From Bacillus infantis NRRL B-14911 (GTDB lineage Bacteria > Bacillota > Bacilli > Bacillales > Cytobacillaceae), in NCBI RefSeq assembly GCF_000473245.1, contig NC_022524.1, positions 1,264,501 through 1,328,500 of the forward strand: a stretch of 64,000 bases of DNA, in the 5' to 3' direction. Positions 42,738-51,441 of the stretch are shown here, piece by piece. The position numbers were made by a program, and so were the translations under genes. Under the pieces are notes generated by a model. It did no database searches. It was not told the DNA's origin and was given only the letters and a program-made list of their open reading frames with translations. Each line of letters opens with the position of its first letter. Position 1 is the stretch's first letter.

Positions 42738-42790
42738 TTTATGGCAAAAAGGCTGGCTTGGCAAATCCTGGTGGACTTTCTTAGCCTGCC

Positions 42791-42809
42791 TATCTATTAT
42801 TAATAGGTA
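42791..42809. promoter_or_regulatory. Dyad upstream of the DUF418 gene
   Basis: CTATTA-T-TAATAG (42794-42806) is a perfect 13-bp dyad; flanking bases extend it to 19 bp with one mismatch pair. It lies 22 bp before the start codon, where an operator or the promoter would sit. No adjacent regulator gene is present. Confidence 0.35.
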
Positions 42810-42830
42810 GACTATGAAAAGGAGATTTGT

Positions 42831-44018
42831 ATGCCTGATAAATTATTGCCTGTACAAGAAAAAGACCGGATTGCTTCACTTGATATGATGAGGGGCTTTG
42901 CTATACTTGGCATCTTCCTCGTAAACATGATGTCCTTCCACTCCCCGCTTTTGTATCTGGATCCTCATCGATGGTGGGACAGCTCTCTTGATAAAGGAGT
43001 ATATGCTTTCATCGATATTTTTGCCCAAGCGAGCTTCTATCCTTTATTCTCCCTTTTGTTCGGATACGGGGTGATCATTTTGAGGGAAAGGGCAATAGAC
43101 AGGGGCTACAGCTTTGCGGCCATAGGGTCAAGAAGATTCCTTGTCCTTCTGGCAGCGGGCATTCTGCACGCATTTCTCATCTGGCATGGAGATATACTGG
43201 TGAATTATGCGGTATTCGGCCTGATAGCCCTATTATTCTTCCGGTTGTCCGGGAAGGCTCTTCTGATAACGGGAATACTGTTGTATATCCTGCCCAATCT
43301 GCTTATGGGCCTGCTGATGCTGGTGACAGTCCTGTTTGTCCCGGACAGCGAAACTTCTTTATATGACCTGGAATCAGCAGTCTCATCGAGTGAAGTATAC
43401 AAGGACGGGACATTTGCGGAAATCACATCACAGAGGATCACAGATTGGTATATGGTAAATAATGAGGTTTCATTCATCATCCTGCTCCTGTCGATTATGC
43501 CTCTTTTTCTGATCGGAGCCGGAGCGGCAAAGCTGAAGCTGCTGGAAAAGCTGGCGAACTTCCAAAAGAGGGCAGCCATTATGTTTGCGGTGTTCTTTGC
43601 CGCAGGACTGTTGATCAAACTGGTGCCTTATATGGGTCCTGACAACCTGGCAACAGAGTATTTCCAGGATTTGTTCGGGGGCCCGCTCCTTGCTGCCTCC
43701 TATGCAATTATGATTGCGCTGCTGGCTGATACGGAAAAAGGCAGCCGTCTGCTGATGCCGCTCACTTGGGTAGGGAGGATGTCATTGAGCAATTATCTAT
43801 TTCAATCGATTGTCTGTACTTTGATTTTTTACGGCTATGGCCTCGGTTTTTATGGAGATATTTCTATGGCTGGCGGCACGCTGCTTGCTGTTGGGATCTA
43901 TCTGTTCCAAATCCTTCTAAGCAGGCTATGGCTTACCAGGTTCAAGTACGGTCCGTTTGAATGGCTCTGGAGAAGCGCCACCTATCTGTCAGTGCCGCCG
44001 ATCAGGAGAAGCAAATGA
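42831..44018 (+). CDS. DUF418 family membrane protein
   Basis: This 395-residue integral membrane protein has about nine to ten hydrophobic segments. DUF418 hallmarks are RIASLDMMRGFAILGIFLVNMMSF near the start, QASFYPLFSLLFGYGVIILRERA, the HAFLIWHGDILVNYAVFGLIALLFFR segment and the C-terminal WVGRMSLSNYLFQSIVCTLIFYGYGLGFYG plus FKYGPFEWLWRSATY. The family is related to acyltransferase-3-like membrane enzymes, but no reaction is established. ATG 42831 follows AAAAGGAGA. The stop overlaps the next gene by 4 bp (ATGA). Confidence 0.9.
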   Translation: MPDKLLPVQEKDRIASLDMMRGFAILGIFLVNMMSFHSPLLYLDPHRWWDSSLDKGVYAFIDIFAQASFYPLFSLLFGYGVIILRERAIDRGYSFAAIGSRRFLVLLAAGILHAFLIWHGDILVNYAVFGLIALLFFRLSGKALLITGILLYILPNLLMGLLMLVTVLFVPDSETSLYDLESAVSSSEVYKDGTFAEITSQRITDWYMVNNEVSFIILLLSIMPLFLIGAGAAKLKLLEKLANFQKRAAIMFAVFFAAGLLIKLVPYMGPDNLATEYFQDLFGGPLLAASYAIMIALLADTEKGSRLLMPLTWVGRMSLSNYLFQSIVCTLIFYGYGLGFYGDISMAGGTLLAVGIYLFQILLSRLWLTRFKYGPFEWLWRSATYLSVPPIRRSK

Positions 44019-44524
44019 GAAAGGCCATCATCATCGGCTCTGCGGGGGCAGGTAAATCAACCTTCGCTAAAAGGCTTGGGGAAATGACCGGTATTGAAGT
44101 GATCCATCTGGATTCCCTTTTCTGGCACGAGGGCTGGGTGCCGACGGAGCGGGAGGAATGGATCCGGATTCAGAAAGGTTTGATGCGGAAGGAGCAATGG
44201 ATCCTTGATGGAAACTATGGAGGAACAATGGACATGAGGATGGAAGCATCTGATTCTATCTTCTTTCTGAACTATTCTACAGTCCGCTGTTTGTATGGAG
44301 CCCTGAAACGAAGAGTCATGAATCATGGCCGCACAAGGCCGGATATGGCAGAGGGATGCCCGGAACAGCTCGACTGGCAGTTTTTAAAGTGGATTGCCCG
44401 CTATAAGAAGGATAATGCACCGGCCATCCTTGCCAAACTTTCCGCTGCGAAAGGGAAGGAAGTATATATATTCCATAGTCCGGAGGAAACAGAGGAATAC
44501 CTTCTCAGTCTTACCCGGCCTTAG
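44015..44524 (+). CDS. P-loop kinase-like ATPase (AAA/FlaR-like)
   Basis: This 169-residue small P-loop NTPase starts MRKAIIIGSAGAGKSTFAKRLGEMTGIEVIHLDSLFWHEGW with Walker A GSAGAGKST. The HLDSLFW motif and LNYSTVRCLYGALKRRV pattern resemble the adenylate-kinase-like DNA topology modulation (FlaR) family. The ATG at 44015 overlaps the DUF418 stop. The substrate is unknown; a small-molecule phosphotransferase is likely from the fold. Confidence 0.82.
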   Translation: MRKAIIIGSAGAGKSTFAKRLGEMTGIEVIHLDSLFWHEGWVPTEREEWIRIQKGLMRKEQWILDGNYGGTMDMRMEASDSIFFLNYSTVRCLYGALKRRVMNHGRTRPDMAEGCPEQLDWQFLKWIARYKKDNAPAILAKLSAAKGKEVYIFHSPEETEEYLLSLTRP

Positions 44525-44529
44525 GAATG

Positions 44530-44558
44530 TGCCTGCAGGAAAGCCCTGCAGGTCTCTT
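44530..44558 (+). terminator. Putative terminator after the P-loop kinase gene
   Basis: CCTGCAGG and CCTGCAGG (each self-complementary) form a stem around AAAGC, followed by the T-rich TCTCTTTCT. Confidence 0.55.
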
Positions 44559-44637
44559 TCTGTCCGCAGTTTTCCATCAAGGCGCTTTCAGAAAATTTGT
44601 ATTATACTAGAAATATAAAAAGATAGAGGTGATGAGG

Positions 44638-45546
44638 TTGAGATTTGCAACTGCTGAAGATGGAAGAGGTGTTTTTATCGGGGTCCTGGAAGAAGGGACT
44701 GATCTGATTCTTCCCCTCGCTAAGGCGGAAGAAAGAAGGGGCGGGATCAAGGGAATCCCTGAGTCGCTCCTGGAGGCAGTCTCCATGGGGGAAGAATTTG
44801 TACATAATGCAAGTGAGCTCCTGAATTGGGCCAAAGGCAATGAAGCAGGGAAGGAGCTTCTGCTTCCGCTCGAATCAGTGAAGCTGCTGGCCCCAATTCC
44901 GAAGCCCGTCAAAAACATATTATGCGTGGGGAAAAACTATGCTGAGCATGCCATTGAAATGGGAAGCAAGGATGACATACCTGAGCATATCATGGTTTTC
45001 ACAAAGGCGCCGACATCTGTTTCGGGTCCGGAAGAGGAAGTGCTTTCGCATGCGGGAGTGACGGAGCAGCTGGATTATGAAGGCGAGCTGGCTGTTGTGA
45101 TAGGAAAGGCTGGGCGGGGCATCAGTGAGGAAGAAGCCCTCAGCCATGTTTTCGGCTACACGATCATCAATGATGTAACGGCCAGGGATCTTCAGGCAAA
45201 GCATAAGCAATTTTTTATTGGAAAAAGCCTTGATTCCACCTGTCCGATGGGTCCATGGATTGTCCATAAATCTGCCATTGAAAACCCAGGCAGGCTGGAT
45301 ATTGAGACAAAGATCAATGGGGAGGTAAGGCAAAGCTCCAATACGGAAAACTTCATTTTTCCAATTGAAGTCATCATTTCCGAGCTATCAAAGGGAATGA
45401 CCCTTGAGCCGGGAGATATCATTGCTACTGGCACACCCGCAGGGGTAGGGAAGGGATTCAAGCCTCCGCGCTTTCTCAACCCCGGAGATGTAATGGAAGT
45501 TACCGTGGAAAAAATAGGGACGCTCCGCAACAGGATAGAGGGTTAA
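44638..45546 (+). CDS. yisK: Fumarylacetoacetate hydrolase family protein YisK
   Basis: This 302-residue FAH-family enzyme has a divalent-metal site: the family core KNILCVGKNYAEHAIEMG, LDYEGELAVVIGKAGRGI (Glu ligands) and GYTIINDVTARDLQ (Asp ligand), then GIATGTPAGVG-type IIATGTPAGVGKGFKPPRFLNPGD. B. subtilis YisK has oxaloacetate decarboxylase activity and localises with the MreB-like protein Mbl. The TTG at 44638 fits the B. subtilis N-terminus (MKFAT...) and lies 7 nt after GAGGT, while ATG 44632 is too close to that site. It is followed by yisL, as in B. subtilis. Confidence 0.88.
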   Translation: MRFATAEDGRGVFIGVLEEGTDLILPLAKAEERRGGIKGIPESLLEAVSMGEEFVHNASELLNWAKGNEAGKELLLPLESVKLLAPIPKPVKNILCVGKNYAEHAIEMGSKDDIPEHIMVFTKAPTSVSGPEEEVLSHAGVTEQLDYEGELAVVIGKAGRGISEEEALSHVFGYTIINDVTARDLQAKHKQFFIGKSLDSTCPMGPWIVHKSAIENPGRLDIETKINGEVRQSSNTENFIFPIEVIISELSKGMTLEPGDIIATGTPAGVGKGFKPPRFLNPGDVMEVTVEKIGTLRNRIEG

Positions 45547-45679
45547 GCTGGAAAATATGATTTTTTTAACACAAATGTCACAAAATCATGGCCGGCTCTT
45601 TAAAGCGCTGTGTTTATCTTAGGCTTTTCCATGCAGATATGGTATGATTTAAACGAATTTTTAATAGGAGGCCTGGTGA

Positions 45680-46039
45680 ATGACACACGCTCATATTTTT
45701 ACCTGGGTTGTAGCACTTGTCTTATTTTTCGCAGCGCTTGGAATGCATAACAGCGGCAAAGCAAAAGGTGTAAAGGTCGTTCAGATGATCTTAAGGCTCT
45801 TTTACCTGCTGATCATCGGTACGGGCATTTGGATGCTGACTTCGGGGATCAATATCGATCTTCTGTATGTACTGAAGGCACTTCTTGGCTTATGGGTGAT
45901 TGCCATGATTGAAATGATCATCATCCGCACTACAAAAGGAAAGAAAACTTCCATCCTATGGGTCCAGTTCGTTGTGGCTGCCATTCTGGTTATCTACCTC
46001 GGACTGAGGCTGCCGCTTGGATTCCATCCTTTTGCATAA
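45680..46039 (+). CDS. yisL: YisL family membrane protein (UPF0344/DUF1516)
   Basis: This 119-residue protein has four hydrophobic helices and short loops: MTHAHIFTWVVALVLFFAALGMHNSGKAKGVKVVQMILRLFYLLIIGTGIWML. The family is restricted to Bacillaceae and relatives, and its function is unknown. It is next to yisK in B. subtilis as well. ATG 45680 follows ATAGGAGG. A good terminator lies 13 bp after the stop. Confidence 0.9.
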   Translation: MTHAHIFTWVVALVLFFAALGMHNSGKAKGVKVVQMILRLFYLLIIGTGIWMLTSGINIDLLYVLKALLGLWVIAMIEMIIIRTTKGKKTSILWVQFVVAAILVIYLGLRLPLGFHPFA

Positions 46040-46051
46040 AAAGCACAGAAC

Positions 46052-46077
46052 AAAAAAACTGCTCCGGCAGTTTTTTT
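46052..46077 (+). terminator. Intrinsic terminator of yisL
   Basis: AAAAAAACTGC and GCAGTTTTTTT form a perfect 11-pair stem around TCCG. The A/T ends make it potentially bidirectional. Confidence 0.85.
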
Positions 46078-46245
46078 GTTTGGGTCTGTATAGACCGCTC
46101 CTGCCGTATTTTCCTCTTCCGGCTCCTCTTCTAACATGCTGCGAAAACATCTATTCATACAATATTTCTATAATAGCAATGTTATCTAACGGTAAATATG
46201 GTATTTTTATCATATAGATAAAATAACATAATTGTGGTGGAGATC

Positions 46246-49170
46246 ATGATATTAACTTTAAGCTGTAGATATATACATAAAAGCAGGCTGATTCAATATA
46301 TACAGGAAAACGCAATTGGTGAATATCCTAATGTCCTTGTGCAGGTATTCTCAGGTGCAGAAGACTGCAGGGATATTTATGAGATACAGGAAACAATGAA
46401 GGAACATCTGCCTTCTGCAGCCATGATCGGCTGTACTTCTGCGGGTGAGATATACAATGGGAAAATGCTTGAAGGAGAGACGGTCATCACTTTCTCATTA
46501 TTCAAGGAAACCCAGGTGAAAACAGGACTGTTTAAAAGCGGGGATTACAGGAATCCATTTGAAATGGGCAAAAGCATTGCCTCGGCGCTTGCCTCATATG
46601 ATGCCAAAGCCTTGATCCTCTTTTCGGCTGGATTTGACCTTGATATGCAGGCAGTCCTTGATGGTGTATATAGTATCCGTCCTGATATAGCAGTTGCAGG
46701 AGGAGCGGCAGGGAATCACAGGAATATGGCTGAAACTGTTGTCTTTGCCGGCGGAGAAACGTCAGGGAGGGGAGTCTCCGCGGCTGTGCTCCAGAACGAA
46801 GGGCTTATCGTTGAAGCGGGCAGCAATTACAAGTGGCAGGAAATCGGCAAAAGCTTTAAAGTCACAAAAGCCCGGCATAATCAGATTTTTAGCATTGATG
46901 ATAAGAAACCGCTGCAGATTCTGAAGCAATATCTTGGGGAAGAGCTCGTCAGGGGCCTGCCGGCATCAGGGATTGAATTTCCCTTTCTGCTGGAGGGGGA
47001 TGAAGAAAAGGCCTCCATTTTCATAACAAAAGTTTTGGGAAATGGGGCAGTTGAAGTAAATCGCCCTGTAAAAGAAGGACAAAAGCTTGCATTTGCTTAT
47101 CAGAATATTGATGAAATTATCGAGGCATCTGTTAAAGATCTGCGAAATTTGGCGAGGAAGCCTGCTGAAGCCTTTTTTGTCTATGCATGCCTTGCAAGAA
47201 AAGGATTCCTCCTTGATTTTACTCATAAGGAGCTGTCGTGGTTACAGGAAATTGCTCCTGTATCAGGACTTTTTACATATGGAGAAATTGCCGCAAAGGA
47301 AGATGGTCCTCCGAAGATGGTGGGACATGCCTTCACATACCTTTCCATCAGAGAAGGAGTGCAGCATGTGACGAAGGTCCGCAAAGGGTTTGGTGAATAT
47401 GCCAAACCTAAGCATTTCCGTACCCTCTCTGCTTTAACCCATCTGATGCATGCTTCCAAGGATGATATAAAGATGCTGAATAATAGTTTAAGTGTTTCGG
47501 AGCAATATTACCGGTCCCTTTTTGACAACAACGCCGATTTTGTCTATTCGACAGATATGCAGGGCAATTTTACAAGCATTAATCCAGCCTTTAAGCGCAA
47601 CTTCGGTTTCAATGAAAAAGAGGTGATCGGGAAACCGGCGCTCAGGTTCATCGACAGCCGGGATGTGGCCAGGGTCAGGAGGCATTTCTACCGGACGGTG
47701 AATGGTAAAGAGCAGTATTATAACCTCGAGATACAATCAAAAAATGGGGCCAGGAATCTTTATGAACTGAAGAATATCCCAATTACTGTGGAGGGTGAGC
47801 CTGCAGGCATATACTGCATCGGAAGGAATATCACCGAGCAGAAGAGAATTGAACAGGAAATGACCCAGCTTGCTTATTATGATAAAGATACAGGGCTGCC
47901 AAACCGCCTGAAGTTCATGGAAGAACTTGATGATCTGCTGCAGAAGGCAAAGAAGAAGAAGCGCCCGCTTGCTGTTCTTTTTATGGATATAGACCGCTTT
48001 AAACTGATTAATGACAGCCTGGGACATTATGCCGGCGACCAGATACTCAGGCAGATAGCCGGAAGGATTGAAGCAATCCTCCCTCCCGGATCCTTTTTCG
48101 GCCGGTTCAGCGGAGATAAATTTACGCTTATCCTTGCGAAGGAGGCGGACTCCTCCCGGGTCACGAAGCTGTCCAATCATATTCTGCAGGCAATTTCCTC
48201 CCCAGTCTATTACGGGGAGCAGGAATTCTTTATAACCGGGAGCATAGGTGCCAGCCTCTATCCCGGTGATGGACATGAAAAAGAAACATTGATGAAAAAT
48301 GCCGATATTGCCATGAACCGTTCAAAACATCAGGGGGGAAACAGGCTTACATACTATTCGACGGAGATGAATGAGCAGACGCTGCTTAAGCTGGAACTGG
48401 AGAGCTATCTGAGAAAAGCCCTGCAGAAGAAAGAGTTCTTTCTCTGCTATCAGCCCCTGACCAATCTCGAAACTGGTGCCATATATGGGAGCGAGGCGCT
48501 GATCCGCTGGAATCATCCGAAGCTTGGACTGGTATCTCCGGGTGATTTTATCCCGCTGGCTGAAGAAACCGGCCTGATTAATGAAATAGGCCATTGGGTG
48601 CTGCAGACCGCCTGCAGACAGACGAAAGAATGGCATAATAAGGGGCTCGGGAGCTTAACTGTGTCTGTTAATGTTTCTGTACATCAGTTCCAGCAGCCGG
48701 GTTTTGTGCATAAGGTCCTTCAGGTATTGAAGGAAACAATGCTTGAACCGCAGTTTCTGGTTCTGGAGCTGACAGAAAGCTCAATGCTCCGGAATATGGA
48801 GAACAGCATCCTTGTGATACAGGAGCTCCAGAGGAACGGCATAAGGGTTGCCATTGACGATTTCGGGACTGGCTATTCCTCTTTGAGCTATTTGAAGCAT
48901 TTGCCTATAGATGCATTGAAGATTGACCGATCTTTCATAGATAATCTTCGATCCGGCTCGCCTGATATTGCCATTGTGAATGCAATCATCACCATGGGGC
49001 TAGGCCTGCATGTCAAGGTGGTTGCCGAGGGAGTGGAGACCGCAGAGCAAATGCGCCTGCTGAAGGACTTGAAATGCCATTTTGCCCAGGGGTTCTTTAT
49101 ACACAGGCCGCTTGGCGCTGAACAGTTTGAAGAAGAGCTTGGCAAAAAAGCTGCTTTGAATCTGTCCTAG
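46246..49170 (+). CDS. FIST-PAS-GGDEF(degenerate)-EAL signalling protein
   Basis: This 974-residue protein has no transmembrane helix. FIST-N and FIST-C sensor domains cover about residues 10-375 (GCTSAGEIYNG, ALILFSAGFDLDMQAVLDGVYSI, LARKPAEAFFVYACLARKGFL), followed by a PAS domain at 418-530 (DNNADFVYSTDMQGNFTSINPAFKRNFGF), a GGDEF domain at about 540-700 and an EAL domain at about 715-965. The GGDEF site reads SGDKF at residues 622-626, so cyclase activity is doubtful. EAL residues are intact (EALIRW, SVNVSVHQF, LELTESSML, IDDFGTGYSSL, LKIDRSF, VAEGVET), predicting c-di-GMP phosphodiesterase activity. ATG 46246 follows GGTGGAG. Confidence 0.92.
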   Translation: MILTLSCRYIHKSRLIQYIQENAIGEYPNVLVQVFSGAEDCRDIYEIQETMKEHLPSAAMIGCTSAGEIYNGKMLEGETVITFSLFKETQVKTGLFKSGDYRNPFEMGKSIASALASYDAKALILFSAGFDLDMQAVLDGVYSIRPDIAVAGGAAGNHRNMAETVVFAGGETSGRGVSAAVLQNEGLIVEAGSNYKWQEIGKSFKVTKARHNQIFSIDDKKPLQILKQYLGEELVRGLPASGIEFPFLLEGDEEKASIFITKVLGNGAVEVNRPVKEGQKLAFAYQNIDEIIEASVKDLRNLARKPAEAFFVYACLARKGFLLDFTHKELSWLQEIAPVSGLFTYGEIAAKEDGPPKMVGHAFTYLSIREGVQHVTKVRKGFGEYAKPKHFRTLSALTHLMHASKDDIKMLNNSLSVSEQYYRSLFDNNADFVYSTDMQGNFTSINPAFKRNFGFNEKEVIGKPALRFIDSRDVARVRRHFYRTVNGKEQYYNLEIQSKNGARNLYELKNIPITVEGEPAGIYCIGRNITEQKRIEQEMTQLAYYDKDTGLPNRLKFMEELDDLLQKAKKKKRPLAVLFMDIDRFKLINDSLGHYAGDQILRQIAGRIEAILPPGSFFGRFSGDKFTLILAKEADSSRVTKLSNHILQAISSPVYYGEQEFFITGSIGASLYPGDGHEKETLMKNADIAMNRSKHQGGNRLTYYSTEMNEQTLLKLELESYLRKALQKKEFFLCYQPLTNLETGAIYGSEALIRWNHPKLGLVSPGDFIPLAEETGLINEIGHWVLQTACRQTKEWHNKGLGSLTVSVNVSVHQFQQPGFVHKVLQVLKETMLEPQFLVLELTESSMLRNMENSILVIQELQRNGIRVAIDDFGTGYSSLSYLKHLPIDALKIDRSFIDNLRSGSPDIAIVNAIITMGLGLHVKVVAEGVETAEQMRLLKDLKCHFAQGFFIHRPLGAEQFEEELGKKAALNLS

Positions 49171-49208
49171 ATTATTCAAAGAACTGGATCCGTATAGGGG
49201 GGAGAAGT

Positions 49209-49385
49209 ATGTCAGGAGCATGGATCTTGATCATTCTTATTGTTGTGCTGATTGTAATCACTTATGCTGTCCAGGCATTCGGAAAGTATAGCAGCCATCC
49301 GGTTTTGTCCCAGAAAGAAGTGCTCGAAGCTATAAAAAAGCGAGAAAATGAGGAAGCAGCCGGAAAAAATCCTGACGGGTTTTGA
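49209..49385 (+). CDS. Small single-pass membrane protein (58 aa)
   Basis: The open frame encodes a 58-residue peptide: N-terminal helix AWILIILIVVLIVITYAVQAFG (about residues 4-25), then a cytoplasmic-type tail SHPVLSQKEVLEAIKKRENEEAAGKNPDGF. ATG 49209 lies 3-8 nt after GGGGGGAGAAG, a strong ribosome-binding site, and is 38 bp after the EAL gene. The layout (membrane anchor plus amphipathic charged helix) and tight linkage suggest a real small protein possibly associated with the c-di-GMP enzyme. I recognise no family. Confidence 0.65.
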   Translation: MSGAWILIILIVVLIVITYAVQAFGKYSSHPVLSQKEVLEAIKKRENEEAAGKNPDGF

Positions 49386-49458
49386 AAACTTTTTGGACAT
49401 GGTGCTGCTGTCTGATCGGCCGTCCAGGCTGTAGTACTTGAGTTTGAAGGAGGACCGG

Positions 49459-50565
49459 ATGATACCTTTTTATATACGATTCCTGATTATGGCGGCTATT
49501 TGGGCCGGTCTGTTCTTTTTCATTGAAAACACAGCCCGCCCCATTTATCTTTTCAGCTGTTCCTTATCTTTCGCAGCTTATTTCCTGCTTGCAGTCACTG
49601 AAAGGAAGCTCATCCTTTATTCCTTGATGATGCTCAATCTCCCTCTGATTGCCATTTACTTGGATAGGTCTGCATGGCCTTTTCTGCTGTTGGCCGCGAT
49701 TTTTTACTTGTACGAAGCAGCCCAGTCGATCCGGCCGGCCGCTTTTTACAGCCTTCTGGGCGGAACAGCCTTACTGGCGGCCTTCACCATGATTTTCCTC
49801 AGGCCTTCCGTCATAGCGGTCACGCTGGCCATTGCCGCACTGAGCGTGGGATATGCCGCCTGCATCGGGCTGAATTCGGCGCGCTGCAGACTTGAGGAGC
49901 TAAGGGAGCTTTTTGATCAGGTGCTTGAAGAATACCGGAAGGCCAAACGGGTGGCTCTTAAGAATGAAGGGGCAGCAAGGGCAGAAGAAAGGACAAGAAT
50001 TGCACGTGATATCCATGATTCTGTCGGACATAAGCTGACAGCGCTGGGAATGGAAATGCAGAGCATGCTGCTTAAGGAGCATAACACCAGCATTGCCAGA
50101 ATGAAGCATTCAGTGGAGGAATGCCTGGAGGAAACAAGGCGGGCAGTACGGGCCCTTAAATCAGAGGCGATTGAAGGAATCCCTGCCATCATCCAGCTGG
50201 TGAGGAAGCTGGAGAGCGAAAGCAGCCTGCGGATCCGTTTTACAACAAAGCAAGGGGTCTTAAGCCTTGTCCTTCCTAATATACATAGCATAGCTTTATA
50301 TCGGATCATTCAGGAGGCTTTGACGAACTGCCTTAAATACAGCGAATCTAGAGAAGTTGATGTCATTCTGGGTGTCTCCTCTGTTGGGGGGGTATCCTTT
50401 GAAATCAGGAATGCCTTTCATAGCCCAGGCCCCATTCACGAAAGCTTTGGCCTTAAAAGCATCAGGGAAAGGGTCCATGTGGCAGGAGGCACTGTCCAGA
50501 TCTATTGTGATGGCAGCCAGTTTGTCATCATGGGGTCCATTCCTGTAAAGGGGGATAAAAATTGA
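49459..50565 (+). CDS. lnrJ: Sensor histidine kinase, NarL-type (LnrJ-like)
   Basis: This 368-residue membrane sensor has about six hydrophobic helices in residues 1-140 and almost no extracellular domain. A HisKA_3 dimerisation helix EERTRIARDIHDSVGHKLTALGMEM (phospho-acceptor His186) follows, then a HATPase with SESREVDVILGVSSVGGVSFEIRNAF and FGLKSIRERVHVAGGTV. Kinases without sensing domains commonly sense the membrane. ATG 49459 follows AAGGAGG. It overlaps the response regulator by 4 bp (TTGA). With the ABC genes downstream, the set resembles B. subtilis LnrJK-LnrLMN (formerly YfiJKLMN), which responds to linearmycins and related polyenes. Confidence 0.85.
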   Translation: MIPFYIRFLIMAAIWAGLFFFIENTARPIYLFSCSLSFAAYFLLAVTERKLILYSLMMLNLPLIAIYLDRSAWPFLLLAAIFYLYEAAQSIRPAAFYSLLGGTALLAAFTMIFLRPSVIAVTLAIAALSVGYAACIGLNSARCRLEELRELFDQVLEEYRKAKRVALKNEGAARAEERTRIARDIHDSVGHKLTALGMEMQSMLLKEHNTSIARMKHSVEECLEETRRAVRALKSEAIEGIPAIIQLVRKLESESSLRIRFTTKQGVLSLVLPNIHSIALYRIIQEALTNCLKYSESREVDVILGVSSVGGVSFEIRNAFHSPGPIHESFGLKSIRERVHVAGGTVQIYCDGSQFVIMGSIPVKGDKN

Positions 50566-51194
50566 ATAGGATATTAATAGTTGAAGATCAAGTGATTGTC
50601 AGGCAAGGGCTGAGGATGATCATTGAACAGGATGGTGCCTTTTCTGTAGCCGGTGAAGCGGAAAACGGCCAGGAAGCGATAGAAAAGATGGAATCCCATG
50701 GAGCTGACATTATCCTGATGGACATCCAAATGCCCGTCATGAATGGCATAGAAGCGACCAGGATGATCAGAAAAAGGTGGCCAGCCGTAAAGATACTGAT
50801 TTTGACTACTTTCAATGACGAAGATTATGCACTGCAGACTTTAAGGGAGGGAACAAATGGGTTTTTGCTGAAAACCTCTGACGGACCCCGCCTGCTGCAA
50901 TCAATCAGGAGCTGCCTGGAAGGCGGCATCAGCATCCACGAACAGGTTGCGGCTAAAGTTATGCCGAAGCTTCTGGACCATTCATGCCACGAAGAGGCAG
51001 AAGTTCCGCTTACTCCCAGGGAACGTGATATTGCCAGGCTAATCGGGCATGGAAAAACTAATAAGGAAATAGCAAATGAGCTGTATCTGTCAGTGGGAAC
51101 AGTAAAAAATCATTTGACCCAGATTCTGCAGAAGCTGGATCTGCGGGACCGGACACAGCTTGCGATTTTTGCAGTCAAGAATGATATTCTCTAA
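50562..51194 (+). CDS. lnrK: Response regulator, LuxR/NarL family (LnrK-like)
   Basis: This 210-residue regulator has a receiver domain with Asp54 in LMDIQMPVMNG (acidic pocket VEDQ at the start, Thr in LTTFNDEDYA, Lys105 in LLKTSD). The C-terminal LuxR-type HTH is LTPRERDIARLIGHGKTNKEIANELYLSVGTVKNHLTQILQKLDLRDRTQ. Phosphorylated protein probably activates the downstream ABC exporter genes; a candidate dyad operator is at 51343. TTG 50562 is coupled to the kinase stop. A terminator separates it from the transporter operon. Confidence 0.87.
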   Translation: MNRILIVEDQVIVRQGLRMIIEQDGAFSVAGEAENGQEAIEKMESHGADIILMDIQMPVMNGIEATRMIRKRWPAVKILILTTFNDEDYALQTLREGTNGFLLKTSDGPRLLQSIRSCLEGGISIHEQVAAKVMPKLLDHSCHEEAEVPLTPRERDIARLIGHGKTNKEIANELYLSVGTVKNHLTQILQKLDLRDRTQLAIFAVKNDIL

Positions 51195-51286
51195 GATTGG
51201 CAGATGTTTTCTAAAACAAGTATGGACAGGGATGGCGGGCCAGTCTCTAGTTTGCCTCATTCTGCAATATATTGCGAAAAAAACCA

Positions 51287-51310
51287 GGGGCTATAGGGAT
51301 AGCCCCTTTT
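51287..51310 (+). terminator. Intrinsic terminator after the response regulator gene
   Basis: GGGGCTA and TAGCCCC form a seven-pair stem around a 6-nt loop, followed by TTTT. It makes the two-component genes and the ABC genes separate units. Confidence 0.8.
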
Positions 51311-51342
51311 CCATGCCTGTTTATCGGAAATCTCCTTGAAAA

Positions 51343-51382
51343 GTGACGGAGGTCACATCGGGAGGCTGGTTTTAATGACGGA
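51343..51382 (+). promoter_or_regulatory. Dyad and repeat, candidate LnrK-like operator
   Basis: GTGACGGAGGTCAC (51343-51356) is a perfect inverted repeat of GTGAC around GGAG. The half-site TGACGGA recurs at 51376-51382, 32 bp downstream (about three helical turns). It sits between the terminator and the ABC operon start, where a NarL-family activator would bind. Confidence 0.45.
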
Positions 51383-51441
51383 AGACAGTAGTGCGGCCTT
51401 CCATTGAAGCTGTATATTGAAGGTAATAAGGGGGAGATGGA

